Below, in pieces: positions 54,742 through 64,000 of a stretch of DNA of 64,000 bases. Below the pieces are notes generated by a model, which was not told the origin of the DNA, did not search any database, and was given only the letters and a program-made list of their open reading frames with translations. The first letter of the stretch is position 1. Each line of letters begins with the position of its first letter. The stretch is taken from the NCBI GenBank assembly GCA_026398895.1, contig JAPLRZ010000043.1, positions 1-64,000 on the forward strand, in the 5' to 3' direction. Source of the stretch: Methylococcales bacterium (GTDB lineage: Bacteria > Pseudomonadota > Gammaproteobacteria > Methylococcales > Methylomonadaceae). Position numbers and translations under genes: made by a program.

Positions 54742-55820
54742 TTAGAATCGTAATTGTAAATTCAATTTAAAATATAATTTATTATTTTTTTCTAAATATA
54801 ATTTACCGAATCGATGGCGTGTTGTCGAAGGGGTATCTAATTTAATATTTTCGTATAAATAGGTTCTTAATGTGGCTAACTCAATAATATGAAATGCAAC
54901 ACAATCACCTGTATTTTTTATCACAATACTACCATTGGCTTCATAATTACCATCCCATTTACTACCCGCAAAAAAACCTAATAACACATCAACCAATAAT
55001 TTTTGAATTTTATTTTGTAATAAGGCTTTATCACCGTAGTTAATTTTTTTATTTAACAAACCTTGTTCATGCACAAAATCGACTATTTTACTCACAGAGC
55101 TAATACGTTGTTTATAAAAAGCCAATAATACATAAGCAATAATTTCAGGCATAAGTGAATCAACCATTTTTAAATTATAGGTCATAGTATCTTTCTCTGC
55201 GCCAATGTAAATAAATATCCCACCCTGATTTTCAATGGCTTCGAGCCTATCTTTGAGTTTTGTTGCAGTATTAATGGCATTAATTTCGTCAATTCTTGAG
55301 CTGTCTAAATTATCAATTTGAAAGATAAAATTAGTATTACCTGAAGCATTTAATAGTGTGGGTTTCGCACCTAAATAGGATTTTATGGCAAAACCTTGGT
55401 TATTTTTCTAATAAAATTTTCTTTAGAAATATCTAATGATATATCAGCTTTTTGTGAGCTGTGACCACCTTTAACCACATTAAAACCTAACGTATCTTGA
55501 ATGATTTTAAATGTCGCTAAGGCAAATGTGCCTTTGCTGTTTTTAATATCTGCAATTATTCGCTGTAAAATATCAGGGGTAATTATATCTGAAATAATAA
55601 CAGTACGTTTTTCGCCTGTTTTTTTATTAGCAATCTCTATGGTTGATTTATTTAAAATAAAAAATTCTAAGTCTAAATTTTGCGTAGTGACTTTATGCAC
55701 CGTAAAAAAATCATCGGTAGTATTTAACTGAGCATCTGCTAAAAATAATTGTTGTTCTAGTAATAATTTAATGAACAGTAACAATTCGCTCCACTCACCT
55801 TTATTATAGGTTGCTTTCAT
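54742..55820 (-). pseudogene. HpaII-family restriction endonuclease, frameshifted
   Basis: The gene starts at 55820 with MKATYNKGEWSELLLFIKLL (AGGATACTGCA as ribosome-binding site) and reads to IRKITKVLP, where a stop is met at 55383. In the next frame it continues GFAIKSYLGAKPTLLNASG, then TMTYNLKMVDSLMPEIIAY and ends KLYFKLNLQLRF at 54742. One missing base near 55395 (AAGGTTTT for AAGGGTTTT or similar) explains the break. Restored, it would be about 359 residues, the size of R.HpaII, which cuts CCGG. As it stands the enzyme is in two pieces and probably inactive, unless frameshifting occurs. Confidence 0.82.
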
Positions 55821-56732
55821 TGCAGTATCCTGAGTATTTAACGTATCCATATAAGTAATAATATTACGCCCGACTACTTCAACAGCATCAACTGCCACGC
55901 TATTACCTAATTGTTTAACCGCTTGGGTATTCGATACAGGAAAATGAAATTCATCAGGAAAGCCCTGCATTTTTCGTGCTTCAATATAGGATAATTTACG
56001 CACCACATTATCGACTAAATAAGCATCCCAATTGCGTCTATCTTCAATATTTGAACCACGCCCGCCGACACGCAAGGTAAAGCCAATATCACGACTGCAC
56101 TGTCCTCCCCAGACATCACTCATGTTGAATTTTAAGGGTTTAGGCATAGGAAAATTAAAGCCACGCATAAAATCTTCGTCTCTAAAACCAACGATAAAAA
56201 CACGAGGGCGTAATTGTGGCAAACCATAATCCGAGGCGTGTACTATTTTATGATAAAACGAATAATTTAATTCGTCTTCTAAGATAGTACGAATGATTTT
56301 AAAAGTTTTACCTGAATCGTGATTAACTAAACCGCGTACATTCTCCAAAAAGAAGGCTTTAGGTTTTTTAGCTTCAATAATATCGACGATATTAAAAAAT
56401 AAATTACCCCGTTCGGAATTATGATTATCGTTAAAGCCGCGTTTATACCCTGCTTGGCTAAATGGTTGACAGGGAAAGCCTGCGCATAATAAATCAAAAT
56501 CTGGAATATCATGGGGCATGATGTTACGAATATCATTATTGAACAGACCATTATTAAATAACTCAGGCGAAATAGTTTTATAGTTATATTGGTAAGTTTT
56601 TCGTGCCTGACTATCTATTTCTGAAGCAAATACACATTCCCCGCCTAAGCGGTGCATGGCAAGATGAAAACCACCTATCCCTGCAAATAAATCAATAAAT
56701 TTGAATTTGATAGCGTTAGTTGATTGACTCAT
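55383..56732 (-). CDS. HpaII-type DNA (cytosine-5) methyltransferase, read through into the endonuclease N terminus
   Basis: Residues 1-304 are a C5-cytosine methyltransferase: FIDLFAGIGGF (motif I), GFPCQPFSQAG with catalytic C88 (motif IV), FFLENVRGL (motif VI), a variable target-recognition region and QLGNSVAVDAVEVVGRNI (motif X). By partnership with an HpaII-family endonuclease the target should be CCGG. There is no stop after the methylase; the frame continues from residue 305 through the endonuclease start to a stop caused by the frameshift, giving a 449-residue fusion. The methylase part looks complete. The pair is inserted between rbfA and truB, just after the rbfA terminator. Confidence 0.87.
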   Translation of the reverse strand: MSQSTNAIKFKFIDLFAGIGGFHLAMHRLGGECVFASEIDSQARKTYQYNYKTISPELFNNGLFNNDIRNIMPHDIPDFDLLCAGFPCQPFSQAGYKRGFNDNHNSERGNLFFNIVDIIEAKKPKAFFLENVRGLVNHDSGKTFKIIRTILEDELNYSFYHKIVHASDYGLPQLRPRVFIVGFRDEDFMRGFNFPMPKPLKFNMSDVWGGQCSRDIGFTLRVGGRGSNIEDRRNWDAYLVDNVVRKLSYIEARKMQGFPDEFHFPVSNTQAVKQLGNSVAVDAVEVVGRNIITYMDTLNTQDTAMKATYNKGEWSELLLFIKLLLEQQLFLADAQLNTTDDFFTVHKVTTQNLDLEFFILNKSTIEIANKKTGEKRTVIISDIITPDILQRIIADIKNSKGTFALATFKIIQDTLGFNVVKGGHSSQKADISLDISKENFIRKITKVLP

Positions 56733-56797
56733 TTAACAATGATGATTGATGGTGTATTTATAGCGCGTTGCAATGACTTCATACCAATTCACAATTG

Positions 56798-56823
56798 AAA
56801 AGGCGCGAATAAATCGCGCCTTT
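56798..56823 (-). terminator. terminator after rbfA
   Basis: On the minus strand AAAGGCGCGA pairs with TCGCGCCTTT (loop TTTATT side), followed by TTC. It lies nine bases after the rbfA stop codon, ahead of the restriction-modification genes, and should cut the classical operon in two. Confidence 0.78.
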
Positions 56824-56831
56824 CGTTATCG

Positions 56832-57203
56832 TTAGTCGTTTGGTTCGGGAGGATTATGAATCACATCACTCAACAATTCTGCTACCCGCATTCCTGTATC
56901 AAACGAGGTATCGTAGTGAAAACGCAACGTGGAAATGTGCCGTAGGCGCATTCGTTTGGCGAGTTCGTGGCGTATCATCGGAGCGAGTTCGTTCAATAAT
57001 TTAATATTGTCGCGTTTGCTTTGATCATCGCTATTTAATACGGTGACATAAATTTTTGCCACCGCTAAATCTTTGCTGACCACGACTTCGTTGATGGTGA
57101 CAAAACCTAGGCGCGAATCATCAATATCACGCTGCAAAATGAGCGATAGCTCTTTTTGCATTTGTGAGGATACTCGCGCGTTGCGCCCAAATTCTCTTGC
57201 CAT
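56832..57203 (-). CDS. rbfA: ribosome-binding factor A
   Basis: A 123-residue KH-like protein that binds the immature 30S subunit and assists 16S rRNA 5'-end maturation. RVSSQMQKELSLILQRDI, SRLGFVTINEVVVSKDLAVA and RMRLRHISTLRFHYDTSFD are conserved segments. The start is two bases after the infB stop, so it is translated with infB. Confidence 0.96.
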   Translation of the reverse strand: MAREFGRNARVSSQMQKELSLILQRDIDDSRLGFVTINEVVVSKDLAVAKIYVTVLNSDDQSKRDNIKLLNELAPMIRHELAKRMRLRHISTLRFHYDTSFDTGMRVAELLSDVIHNPPEPND

Positions 57204-57205
57204 GA

Positions 57206-59926
57206 TTACAGTTCCCGTCTAACTTCGGTGCGTTCAAATACTTCGATTTGATCGCCTGCACGGACATCGTTGTAGTTTTTCACACCGATACCACATTCCA
57301 TGCCCATTTTAACTTCGGCTGCATCGTCTTTGAAGCGGCGTAAAGATTCTAACTGTCCTTCATAAATAACCACGTTTTCACGCAGTACGCGGATAGGTAG
57401 ATTACGCTTAACAAAACCATCGACTACCATACAACCTGCAATTGCACCGAATTTGGGTGATTTAAAGACATCACGCACTTCAGCCAAACCAACAATGGTT
57501 TCTCTGATTTCAGGGGCTAACATACCGCTGATTGATTTTTTAACTTCGTCTATCGCTTCATAAATGATGCTGTAGTAATGTAAGTCGATGCCTTTTTCTT
57601 CAATCATTTTACGCGCTGTAGCATCGGCACGGACGTTGAAGCCCATTAATATTGCGCCAGACGCTAAGGCTAGATTAGCATCACCTTCGTTAATACCACC
57701 GACTCCGCCATAAACGACTTTAACTTCTACTTCGTCATTGGATAAGGCAATCAGTGAACTACGCAACGCTTCTAAGCTGCCTTGTACGTCGGTTTTTAAC
57801 ACCAAATTAACACTCGCTAATTCGCCTGATGCCATGCGTGAAAATACTTCGTCCAATTTAGCGGCTTGTTGTGCGGCATGGCGGGTGAATTTTTTACGGT
57901 CTTCACGATGCTTCGCTAAATCTTTAGCGATACGTTCGTTTTGTACCACTAAGAATTCATCACCTGCATTGGGTGTGCCTGATAAACCTAGAATCTCCAC
58001 AGGTTCACAAGGTCCAGCTTCTTTAATAGGTTTACCGTTTTCATTAAACATGGCGCGAACTCGTCCATATTCATGTCCACATAACACCATTTGTCCGTTT
58101 TCTAGTTTTCCTTTTTGAATCAATACGGTAGATACTGCACCACGTCCTTTATCCAGACGCGATTCAATGACAACACCTGAGGCTGCACCGTCAAAAGGGG
58201 CTTTAAGTTCTAAAATTTCGGTTTGTACAATCAGAGCTTCAATGAGTTCATCAATACCTAAGCCTGTTTTAGCAGAAATTTGTAAAAATTGGACATCGCC
58301 GCCCCATGCTTCTGCCTGTACACCAATCGTTGCCAATTCTTGCATGACCTTATCTGGATTAGCACCCGCTTTATCCATTTTGTTCATGGCAACAATGATA
58401 GGCACATTGGCAGCTTTGGCGTGTTCAACGGCTTCTTTGGTTTGTGGCATTACGCCATCATCAGCGGCAACAACGATAATAACTACGTCAGTCACATCCG
58501 CTCCCCGCGCCCGCATGGCAGTAAATGCCGCGTGACCTGGAGTATCAAGGAAGGTAACAGAACCGTGGTCTGTTTTGACTTGATAGGCGCCGATGTGCTG
58601 GGTAATGCCGCCCGCTTCACCTGCGGCAACACGGGTTTTACGAATGTAATCGAGTAATGAAGTTTTACCGTGATCGACGTGTCCCATGATGGTAACAATA
58701 GGAGCGCGAGGCTGTTCTATGCGGTTATCTTCTTCGAGAGCTTCGGCGAGCATTTCTTGCTCAAGATCATCTTCACTTTGCATAATGGCTTTATGACCCA
58801 TTTCTTCAACCAAAATCACCGCTGTGTCTTGGTCGATGGCTTGGTTAATAGTTGCCATAATGCCTAATTTCATCAACTGCTTAATGACTGCCGCTGCTTT
58901 GACATTCATTTTTTGCGCAAGATCAGAGACAATAATCATCTCAGGAACGGTCACCTCATAAACAATCGGTGCGCTGGGCATTTCAAACTGATGCTTGCCT
59001 TCAGGTTGATTAACATTGCGTTGCGGGGCTGATTGCTTGCCTTTTCTCTTGCCGCGCTTGCCATCTTTACCCGATGAGCGTCCACCGCCCTCATCTGGTT
59101 TTCTGTTCGGTGCGTCGGGTTTCGCCGCTTGTTGTTGTCTGACTTTGTCAGCATTTTTCTTAATAGACTCTTCCAAGCGACGCTCTTTCTCTTGTTGTTT
59201 TTTTCGGGCTTCTTCAGCTTCTTTGGTTTTAGCTGACTTCTCTTTGTTTTTCTTTTCTTCTTTAATTTTTAAGGCTTCAAATTTGGCTTCTGAGCCAATA
59301 TCTACAGTTACTTCACTACTGTTTTCGGCTTCCAAATTATCGTCAGGAGTAAGCTCAACTTTTGGTTTAACTTTATGATTGTTTGGCTTAGCTTTATTGT
59401 CTGATTTGGTTTCGACGGGTTTTATTTTTTCGGCAACCGTAACAACAACTTCTGGTACTTGAGGCTTCGGTTCAACTGGCACGATTGGTTCGATGATGGG
59501 TTCAACAATTTTGACTGGCACAACCACTTCAACCACTTCACTGACAATAGGTTTTTGTGGCTCGATTAGCTCAACTTTAGGCTGTTCTACGGGTTTGCGT
59601 TCCTCAGTCTCTGGGCGTTTTATATAGGTTTTCTTTTTACGCACTTCAACACTGATGGTTTTTGTGGAGCTACCTGGCACACTGACTTGTTTAATTTCAG
59701 TGACTTTTCTGCGTTCTAAGATGACTCGTTTTGGTGAATTATCGCTTTCACCTTGCGCTTTACCATGACTTTTACGCAAATGCGATAGCAACTGCATTTG
59801 TTGTTCGTCATTGATAACATCATCCGCTGTTCTGGCAGCTAAGCCCGCTTCTTGCAGTTGTTTTAATAACTGGTCTAACGGCGTTTTTACCATGTCGGCT
59901 AATTGTCGTACTGTTTTATCGCTCAT
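57206..59926 (-). CDS. infB: translation initiation factor IF-2
   Basis: A 906-residue GTPase that places initiator tRNA on the ribosome. An IF2 N-terminal domain ([20 protein letters not shown]) is followed by a long charged linker (about 60-320, Lys/Glu/Pro-rich). The second N domain ([20 protein letters not shown]) comes next, then the GTPase domain with [13 protein letters not shown] and NKMDKA, domains II and III, and the fMet-tRNA-binding C2 domain. The initiator tRNA gene lies at the head of the same cluster. It starts 15 bases after nusA. Confidence 0.97.
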   Translation of the reverse strand: MSDKTVRQLADMVKTPLDQLLKQLQEAGLAARTADDVINDEQQMQLLSHLRKSHGKAQGESDNSPKRVILERRKVTEIKQVSVPGSSTKTISVEVRKKKTYIKRPETEERKPVEQPKVELIEPQKPIVSEVVEVVVPVKIVEPIIEPIVPVEPKPQVPEVVVTVAEKIKPVETKSDNKAKPNNHKVKPKVELTPDDNLEAENSSEVTVDIGSEAKFEALKIKEEKKNKEKSAKTKEAEEARKKQQEKERRLEESIKKNADKVRQQQAAKPDAPNRKPDEGGGRSSGKDGKRGKRKGKQSAPQRNVNQPEGKHQFEMPSAPIVYEVTVPEMIIVSDLAQKMNVKAAAVIKQLMKLGIMATINQAIDQDTAVILVEEMGHKAIMQSEDDLEQEMLAEALEEDNRIEQPRAPIVTIMGHVDHGKTSLLDYIRKTRVAAGEAGGITQHIGAYQVKTDHGSVTFLDTPGHAAFTAMRARGADVTDVVIIVVAADDGVMPQTKEAVEHAKAANVPIIVAMNKMDKAGANPDKVMQELATIGVQAEAWGGDVQFLQISAKTGLGIDELIEALIVQTEILELKAPFDGAASGVVIESRLDKGRGAVSTVLIQKGKLENGQMVLCGHEYGRVRAMFNENGKPIKEAGPCEPVEILGLSGTPNAGDEFLVVQNERIAKDLAKHREDRKKFTRHAAQQAAKLDEVFSRMASGELASVNLVLKTDVQGSLEALRSSLIALSNDEVEVKVVYGGVGGINEGDANLALASGAILMGFNVRADATARKMIEEKGIDLHYYSIIYEAIDEVKKSISGMLAPEIRETIVGLAEVRDVFKSPKFGAIAGCMVVDGFVKRNLPIRVLRENVVIYEGQLESLRRFKDDAAEVKMGMECGIGVKNYNDVRAGDQIEVFERTEVRREL

Positions 59927-59941
59927 AATTCTACCCCTTGG

Positions 59942-61462
59942 CTACTCGTTTTGTGCCTGCGCAGACGAACGCAAATATTTACGAGCCTCCACAATCAACT
60001 TTCCCGCACGTTCTTCACTTATCTCTGCAATATCTAACAGATCGTAAGTGGACTGATCCGCTAAATCTTCTATGGTCAAAATACCATGACTTGCCAAACT
60101 GTGGGCTAAATCATTATCCATATCGTCCATTTCCAGCAAACTTTTTGCAGGCTGTGCGGTTTCTATTTTTTCTTCATCGGCAATCGCGCTGATAAGCAGC
60201 GCATCCTTTGCCCGACTTCTCAGTTCATTAATTAATGACTCATCAAAGCCTTCAATTTCCAACATTTCACTGACGGGAACATAGGCAATTTCTTCAACAC
60301 TGTTAAAACCAACTTCTGCCAAAATTAAGGCAATGTCTTCATCAACACCCAGTTGAGCCATAAACAATTGTTTAACTTTACCGACCTCCGCTTCCGCGTT
60401 TTGTTCCGCTTTAGACGCGTCAATGACATTGAGTTCCCAACCCGTCAGTTGGGTGGCTAAACGAACATTTTGACCGCCACGACCAATCGCTTGTGATAAA
60501 TTATCTGAACTAACCGCTAAATCCATGCAGTGTTTATCTTCATCGACAACAATGGATTGAATTTCTGCGGGTGACATCGCGTTAATAACAAACTGGGCTT
60601 CACTTGGATTCCATAAAATAATATCAACCCGTTCGCCCGCTAATTCGTTAGTGACTGACTGCACCCGCGAACCGCGCATACCGACACACGCACCCACAGG
60701 GTCTAAACGGGGATCGTTACTTCTAACCGCTAATTTAGCTCTTGAACCCGCATCACGCGCCGCACCCATGACAGTAATCATGCCTTCGCCGACTTCGGGT
60801 ACTTCTAAACGAAATAAGGCAATCAGTAATTCGGGAGCAGTACGACTGACAAATAACTGCGGCCCGCGTGCCTCTAAACGCACTTCTTTTAAATAGCCAC
60901 GAATACGGTCGCCAATACGCACAGGTTCACGCGGAATCATGTCTTCTTTGGCAATATAGGCTTCAATATGTCCACCTAAGTCCATATAAACACTGCCTTT
61001 TTCGATGCGTTTAACAATACCTGTTACTAATTCACCGACCCGACTTTCATAGGCATCAACAATTTTTTTACGTTCGGCTTCGCGTACTTTATGAATAATA
61101 ACTTGTTTAGCCGTTTGCGCGGAAATACGACCAAAATCCACTGAATCAATTTCTTCTTCGATAATGTCCCCAACTTGAATATTAGGATCATCGAATCTAG
61201 CGACTTCTAGCAAAACTTGTGTCGTCGGAAATTCAACATCACCATCGATTTGTGGGTTTGCGTCTACTACATCCCATTGGCGGAAGGTTTTGTAATCACC
61301 GTTTTTTCTATCGATCGTTACCCGTGCTTTAATTTGATTAACGTGACGTTTGATAGTGGCACTTTCTAATGCAGATTCTATTGCTTGAAAAACAATTTCT
61401 TTTTCTATTTCTTTTTCATTAGAAAAAACTTCGACTACCATTAAAATTTCTTTATTTGCCAC
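59942..61462 (-). CDS. nusA: transcription termination/antitermination factor NusA
   Basis: The 506-residue protein binds RNA polymerase and nascent RNA and acts in pausing, termination and rRNA antitermination. The N-terminal domain (1-130), S1 domain (ELVTGIVKRIEKGSVYMDLG, about 135-200), two KH domains (about 230-345; DPVGACVGMRGSRVQSV, AIGRGGQNVRLATQLTG) and two C-terminal acidic repeats (about 365-500) are all present. The C-terminal repeats are found in enterobacterial-type NusA. It overlaps the rimP end by 11 bases. Confidence 0.97.
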   Translation of the reverse strand: MANKEILMVVEVFSNEKEIEKEIVFQAIESALESATIKRHVNQIKARVTIDRKNGDYKTFRQWDVVDANPQIDGDVEFPTTQVLLEVARFDDPNIQVGDIIEEEIDSVDFGRISAQTAKQVIIHKVREAERKKIVDAYESRVGELVTGIVKRIEKGSVYMDLGGHIEAYIAKEDMIPREPVRIGDRIRGYLKEVRLEARGPQLFVSRTAPELLIALFRLEVPEVGEGMITVMGAARDAGSRAKLAVRSNDPRLDPVGACVGMRGSRVQSVTNELAGERVDIILWNPSEAQFVINAMSPAEIQSIVVDEDKHCMDLAVSSDNLSQAIGRGGQNVRLATQLTGWELNVIDASKAEQNAEAEVGKVKQLFMAQLGVDEDIALILAEVGFNSVEEIAYVPVSEMLEIEGFDESLINELRSRAKDALLISAIADEEKIETAQPAKSLLEMDDMDNDLAHSLASHGILTIEDLADQSTYDLLDIAEISEERAGKLIVEARKYLRSSAQAQNE

Positions 61463-61937
61463 TCTTGCCTCCTTTTTCTTTAAAATATTCAGGCAGCAAA
61501 CGCGCCTTACTCATGGCACTAAAAGGCACATCAAAAAACTGCCCTTCTTCTGATAGCGTAATGATGTCACCTTCTACTTTTTCAATTAGCCCCGTGACTC
61601 TTCTACGACCTATAATCGTTTTGAATAAATGGACGGAAACAGTGCTGCCAATAAACTGTTCAAATTGACTGACTTTAAAAAAAGGTCTATCCGCACCAGG
61701 AGAAGAGACTTCTAATTGGTAAAAACCTTGTATAGGGTCTTCTACATCAAGAACACCGCTGAGTTGATGACTGACTTTAGTGCAGTCTTCCACTAAAATT
61801 CCATTTTCGCTGTCAATATAAACTCGTAACAGACCGTGTTTTGGATGCGGATTATAGTCAATGCCAACGCATTCATAACCCAAGCCTTCCACAATCGGTT
61901 CGATTAAGTTGACCAAATGCTCAGGAGCCTGTTTCAT
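61452..61937 (-). CDS. rimP: ribosome maturation factor RimP
   Basis: A 161-residue protein required for 30S subunit assembly. Conserved segments are IEPIVEGLGYECVGIDY, YIDSENGILVEDCTKVSHQL, LDVEDPIQGFYQLEVSSPGA and DRPFFKVSQFEQFIG, matching the RimP N domain, followed by the SH3-like C domain. GTGAGGAAAA precedes the ATG. It is the first protein gene of the nusA operon. Confidence 0.96.
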   Translation of the reverse strand: MKQAPEHLVNLIEPIVEGLGYECVGIDYNPHPKHGLLRVYIDSENGILVEDCTKVSHQLSGVLDVEDPIQGFYQLEVSSPGADRPFFKVSQFEQFIGSTVSVHLFKTIIGRRRVTGLIEKVEGDIITLSEEGQFFDVPFSAMSKARLLPEYFKEKGGKSGK

Positions 61938-61958
61938 TTTTCCTCACTTACTTTCGCA

Positions 61959-61983
61959 CAAAAAAAAAGAGCCAAAGGCTCTT
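61959..61983 (-). terminator. terminator between tRNA-fMet and rimP
   Basis: On the minus strand AAGAGCC-TTT-GGCTCTT is followed by TTTTTTTG. It lies about 22 bases before the rimP start codon, so it probably acts as an attenuator of the operon. Confidence 0.82.
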
Positions 61984-62002
61984 CCATTAACACTCATAAT
62001 AG

Positions 62003-62058
62003 TAGGCTTCTTAAAACCGAAGCCTAGAAAATAAAAAACCCCATATAATAATGGGGTT
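62003..62058 (-). terminator. two further hairpins after tRNA-fMet
   Basis: AACCCCAT/ATGGGGTT (62037-62058) is followed on the minus strand by TTTTTATTTT, a good terminator just after the tRNA. TAGGCTTC/GAAGCCTA (62003-62026) is a second stem. With the site at 61959 there are three hairpins in about 100 bases. Confidence 0.75.
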
Positions 62059-62065
62059 CATTGTC

Positions 62066-62142
<77 letters not shown>

Positions 62143-62271
62143 ATTGATTTGGACAATTATAAAGACTTTATAATTTAAAGCAAGCTGTTTCTACCTAAAG
62201 TCTTGAAATCTCATATTCTGCACTCTGAAAACTGATGTATCCTACTTATCCCATTTTTTCGCACTCTGAGG

Positions 62272-64000
62272 TTATAAAAAACCATTTAACAGCAAGTTTT
62301 CTAGTAGCATAACCCCTCCCATACCGCCGAAAGGGAGAAGTAAGGCTTGAAAAGCTGGCGCATGAGTGAGTGGTTGAAAAGCTCCCTCATTCATTCCCTG
62401 TATTTTCGTTATTATTAAGTCTATTTGTTTTTCCATAGCACTACAATCATCTTTATTTTCATCGAGTAGACCACTCAAGCTTATTTTCATGTTGGCAATG
62501 TGCGTTATAACGTCTTCTCTAACTTGTTCAGTGACTATTCTCAAATAAAATGCACTGAATAGTGTCAGTGCCGTTGTAATCAGTAATACGATTGCTAAGC
62601 CGATTGGCATATTCCAGTTATCAAAAATTTTGCTACGCGCAAAAATCATCAACGCCAAAATAATAAAAGGATAATAAACCAATCGCCCAACCACTTTGGT
62701 ATAGGCAGCGATAAATTGAATATCCAGCCATGCGTCCAAATGGTATTTATTATTATTTTCCAGTGTCTTGCGTAATGTTTTCCACTTATGGCTCTCAAAT
62801 AACAAACTATAACTGTACAGTGCTTTTGGGGGCCAAACAGAATGTAATCCCAAATAAAAAATAGGTAGATTTGGTTTTTTTGATGTTGGTGTAGTGCGAA
62901 GCACGTTTAATTGTTTAATCATTATTACGCCATGCAGAGTAATGACAAACACTGTCATCAGCAAAACAACAAATAGAGGAACGCTAAAGCAGTTGAGTAC
63001 GAGAGTATTCGCCTTAAAACTGATGCCGCCTCTATAGGGAACAAAAGGCGAATCAATAATAGAGAATCCTAAGCATAGAAAGACAATTGATAACACGGCT
63101 ATTGAACCACCACACCAATAAAGATTCTTTGCTGAACAATGGTCTTGCCATAATTCTGCCACATCCTTTGGATGAGGTGTAGAAAGTTTAAAATATTCCT
63201 TTAGATTTTGATTATTATGTAGGACAGCGATTATGGCATCTACTATAAATAAGCAACTTAAAATGCCCGCAAACAGACGGATAAGCTCAGAAGGCCAAAG
63301 GCTAATACCTGCATTCAAAAAAAATGGTTCGCCGTCTTCTCCCAATCCTATTTCGCTTTCAATGATAGAAAGGCTTTGATAACTAAGCCAAGTTATTACC
63401 AACGTCCAAAGTAACAAAAACCCAATTAGCCACCACTGTAAATTTTTTTGTATAGCAATATCGTTGATTCTCAAATAATATTTACTGCCAAAATAGAAAA
63501 TAGGCAGAGTCCAAGAAACCAAAGTCAAAATAAAAATGACTGGGCGCATAATCGATAAGTAAGCATTATCTAAGGGAATCGATTGGATTATCTGAAAGCT
63601 GGCATAGCAAGTCCAAATCATTACACCAGCTCCCAATACAGAAACTAAAATCAGTGTCCAGAGTATCCATTTCAATGTCAATGATGTCGTAAAATACCGA
63701 TGATTACGCATAAAAAAATGGACAGCCACCATTATCCAAAGAGCTAAAGCAACCCCAGCAACGATAAGACTGGGTTTAAAATTTTGTGCAAGGGGTTTAG
63801 GATGTGCATTGAGACAACCCTGCAACTTCTCACAGTCATTACCTTTTCTGTTACTGTTGATGTTGCTATAGTTCAATGGGATAGCCTGATTACTGGCAGT
63901 CTCAAATAACCGAGCTGTGCCGAGCATATCATTGATGTTCTGCTGAATTTCCTGCTGATTTACTGGTTTGCCATTGGCGGCATCCAATGCAATTTGAATG
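62272..64000 (-). CDS. large hypothetical membrane protein (partial at the window end)
   Basis: The frame is open from 62272 to the right edge of the window with no ATG near 63987, where only a TTG could start, and the codons before it (IQIALDAANGKPVNQQEI) read as continuous protein, so the gene probably begins beyond base 64000. About 576 codons are visible. Some nine to ten hydrophobic stretches indicate a polytopic inner-membrane protein, with a charged cytoplasmic part near the middle (KYFKLSTPHPKDVAELWQDH). No family was recognised. It is upstream of tRNA-fMet on the same strand. Confidence 0.72.
   Translation of the reverse strand, partial: IQIALDAANGKPVNQQEIQQNINDMLGTARLFETASNQAIPLNYSNINSNRKGNDCEKLQGCLNAHPKPLAQNFKPSLIVAGVALALWIMVAVHFFMRNHRYFTTSLTLKWILWTLILVSVLGAGVMIWTCYASFQIIQSIPLDNAYLSIMRPVIFILTLVSWTLPIFYFGSKYYLRINDIAIQKNLQWWLIGFLLLWTLVITWLSYQSLSIIESEIGLGEDGEPFFLNAGISLWPSELIRLFAGILSCLFIVDAIIAVLHNNQNLKEYFKLSTPHPKDVAELWQDHCSAKNLYWCGGSIAVLSIVFLCLGFSIIDSPFVPYRGGISFKANTLVLNCFSVPLFVVLLMTVFVITLHGVIMIKQLNVLRTTPTSKKPNLPIFYLGLHSVWPPKALYSYSLLFESHKWKTLRKTLENNNKYHLDAWLDIQFIAAYTKVVGRLVYYPFIILALMIFARSKIFDNWNMPIGLAIVLLITTALTLFSAFYLRIVTEQVREDVITHIANMKISLSGLLDENKDDCSAMEKQIDLIITKIQGMNEGAFQPLTHAPAFQALLLPFGGMGGVMLLENLLLNGFL

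Overview
The window looks like a chromosome segment of a gammaproteobacterial methylotroph, most likely a methanotroph of the order Methylococcales. This is an inference. It rests on a lanthanide-type methanol dehydrogenase (XoxF), serine-glyoxylate aminotransferase with a hydroxypyruvate reductase-type dehydrogenase, the gammaproteobacterial order tRNA-fMet/rimP/nusA/infB/rbfA/truB/rpsO/pnp, and typical gammaproteobacterial genes (orn, truD/ispF, rlmJ, lpxH). The DNA is moderately AT-rich and carries many short palindromic repeats.

Layout. 1-1.9 kb: the end of dxs, a cold-shock gene and orn-crcB, where crcB encodes a tandem-repeat fluoride channel. 2-14.5 kb: a beta-glucan locus (membrane GH17; GH3 lipoprotein; FucP/GluP-like sugar transporter; NdvB-like GH17-GT2 synthase), split by a 4-kb single-chain restriction-modification gene. 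14.5-18.2 kb: a membrane nuclease, truD, ispF and a YafK-type L,D-transpeptidase. 18.2-20.3 kb: a scar zone with a decayed IS607 element (tnpA and tnpB remnants), a leaderless type I-F CRISPR array without cas genes and a nifE fragment joined to the broken end of that array. 20.4-28.5 kb: a lipoprotein gene, xoxF, lpxH, a broken hicA/hicB pair, a regulator, a MITE-like element, a cyclophilin, a rhomboid protease and rlmJ. 28.5-38.2 kb: mostly housekeeping and signalling genes (FHA protein, CorC-like protein, RhlE helicase, methyltransferase, phosphomannomutase, QseBC-like pair). 38.2-46.8 kb: ferredoxin, hyi-glxR, a barrel/PstS-like/GGDEF operon, sga, hpr and a glutaredoxin-like protein that lacks its cysteines. 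46.9-51.2 kb: a second RhlE helicase, then an accessory patch with an HNH protein, a RAYT transposase framed by REP palindromes, and hicAB and higBA toxin-antitoxin pairs. 51.2-62.1 kb: the nusA-pnp operon, in which an HpaII-type restriction-modification pair with a frameshifted endonuclease sits between rbfA and truB. 62.3-64 kb: part of a large membrane protein.

How the genes fit together. XoxF oxidises methanol in the periplasm. Sga and Hpr carry out the glyoxylate-to-serine and hydroxypyruvate-to-glycerate steps, and Hyi with GlxR gives a second route from hydroxypyruvate through tartronate semialdehyde to glycerate. The GH17/GT2/GH3/transporter set suggests that a beta-1,3-glucan is made, remodelled, trimmed and its sugars recovered. 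Two restriction-modification systems, three toxin-antitoxin pairs (one broken), a RAYT/REP system, a MITE-like element and an IS607 remnant show repeated insertion and decay between otherwise conserved genes. Start sites were corrected where a ribosome-binding site, lipobox or family length supported an internal start. No database search was run.
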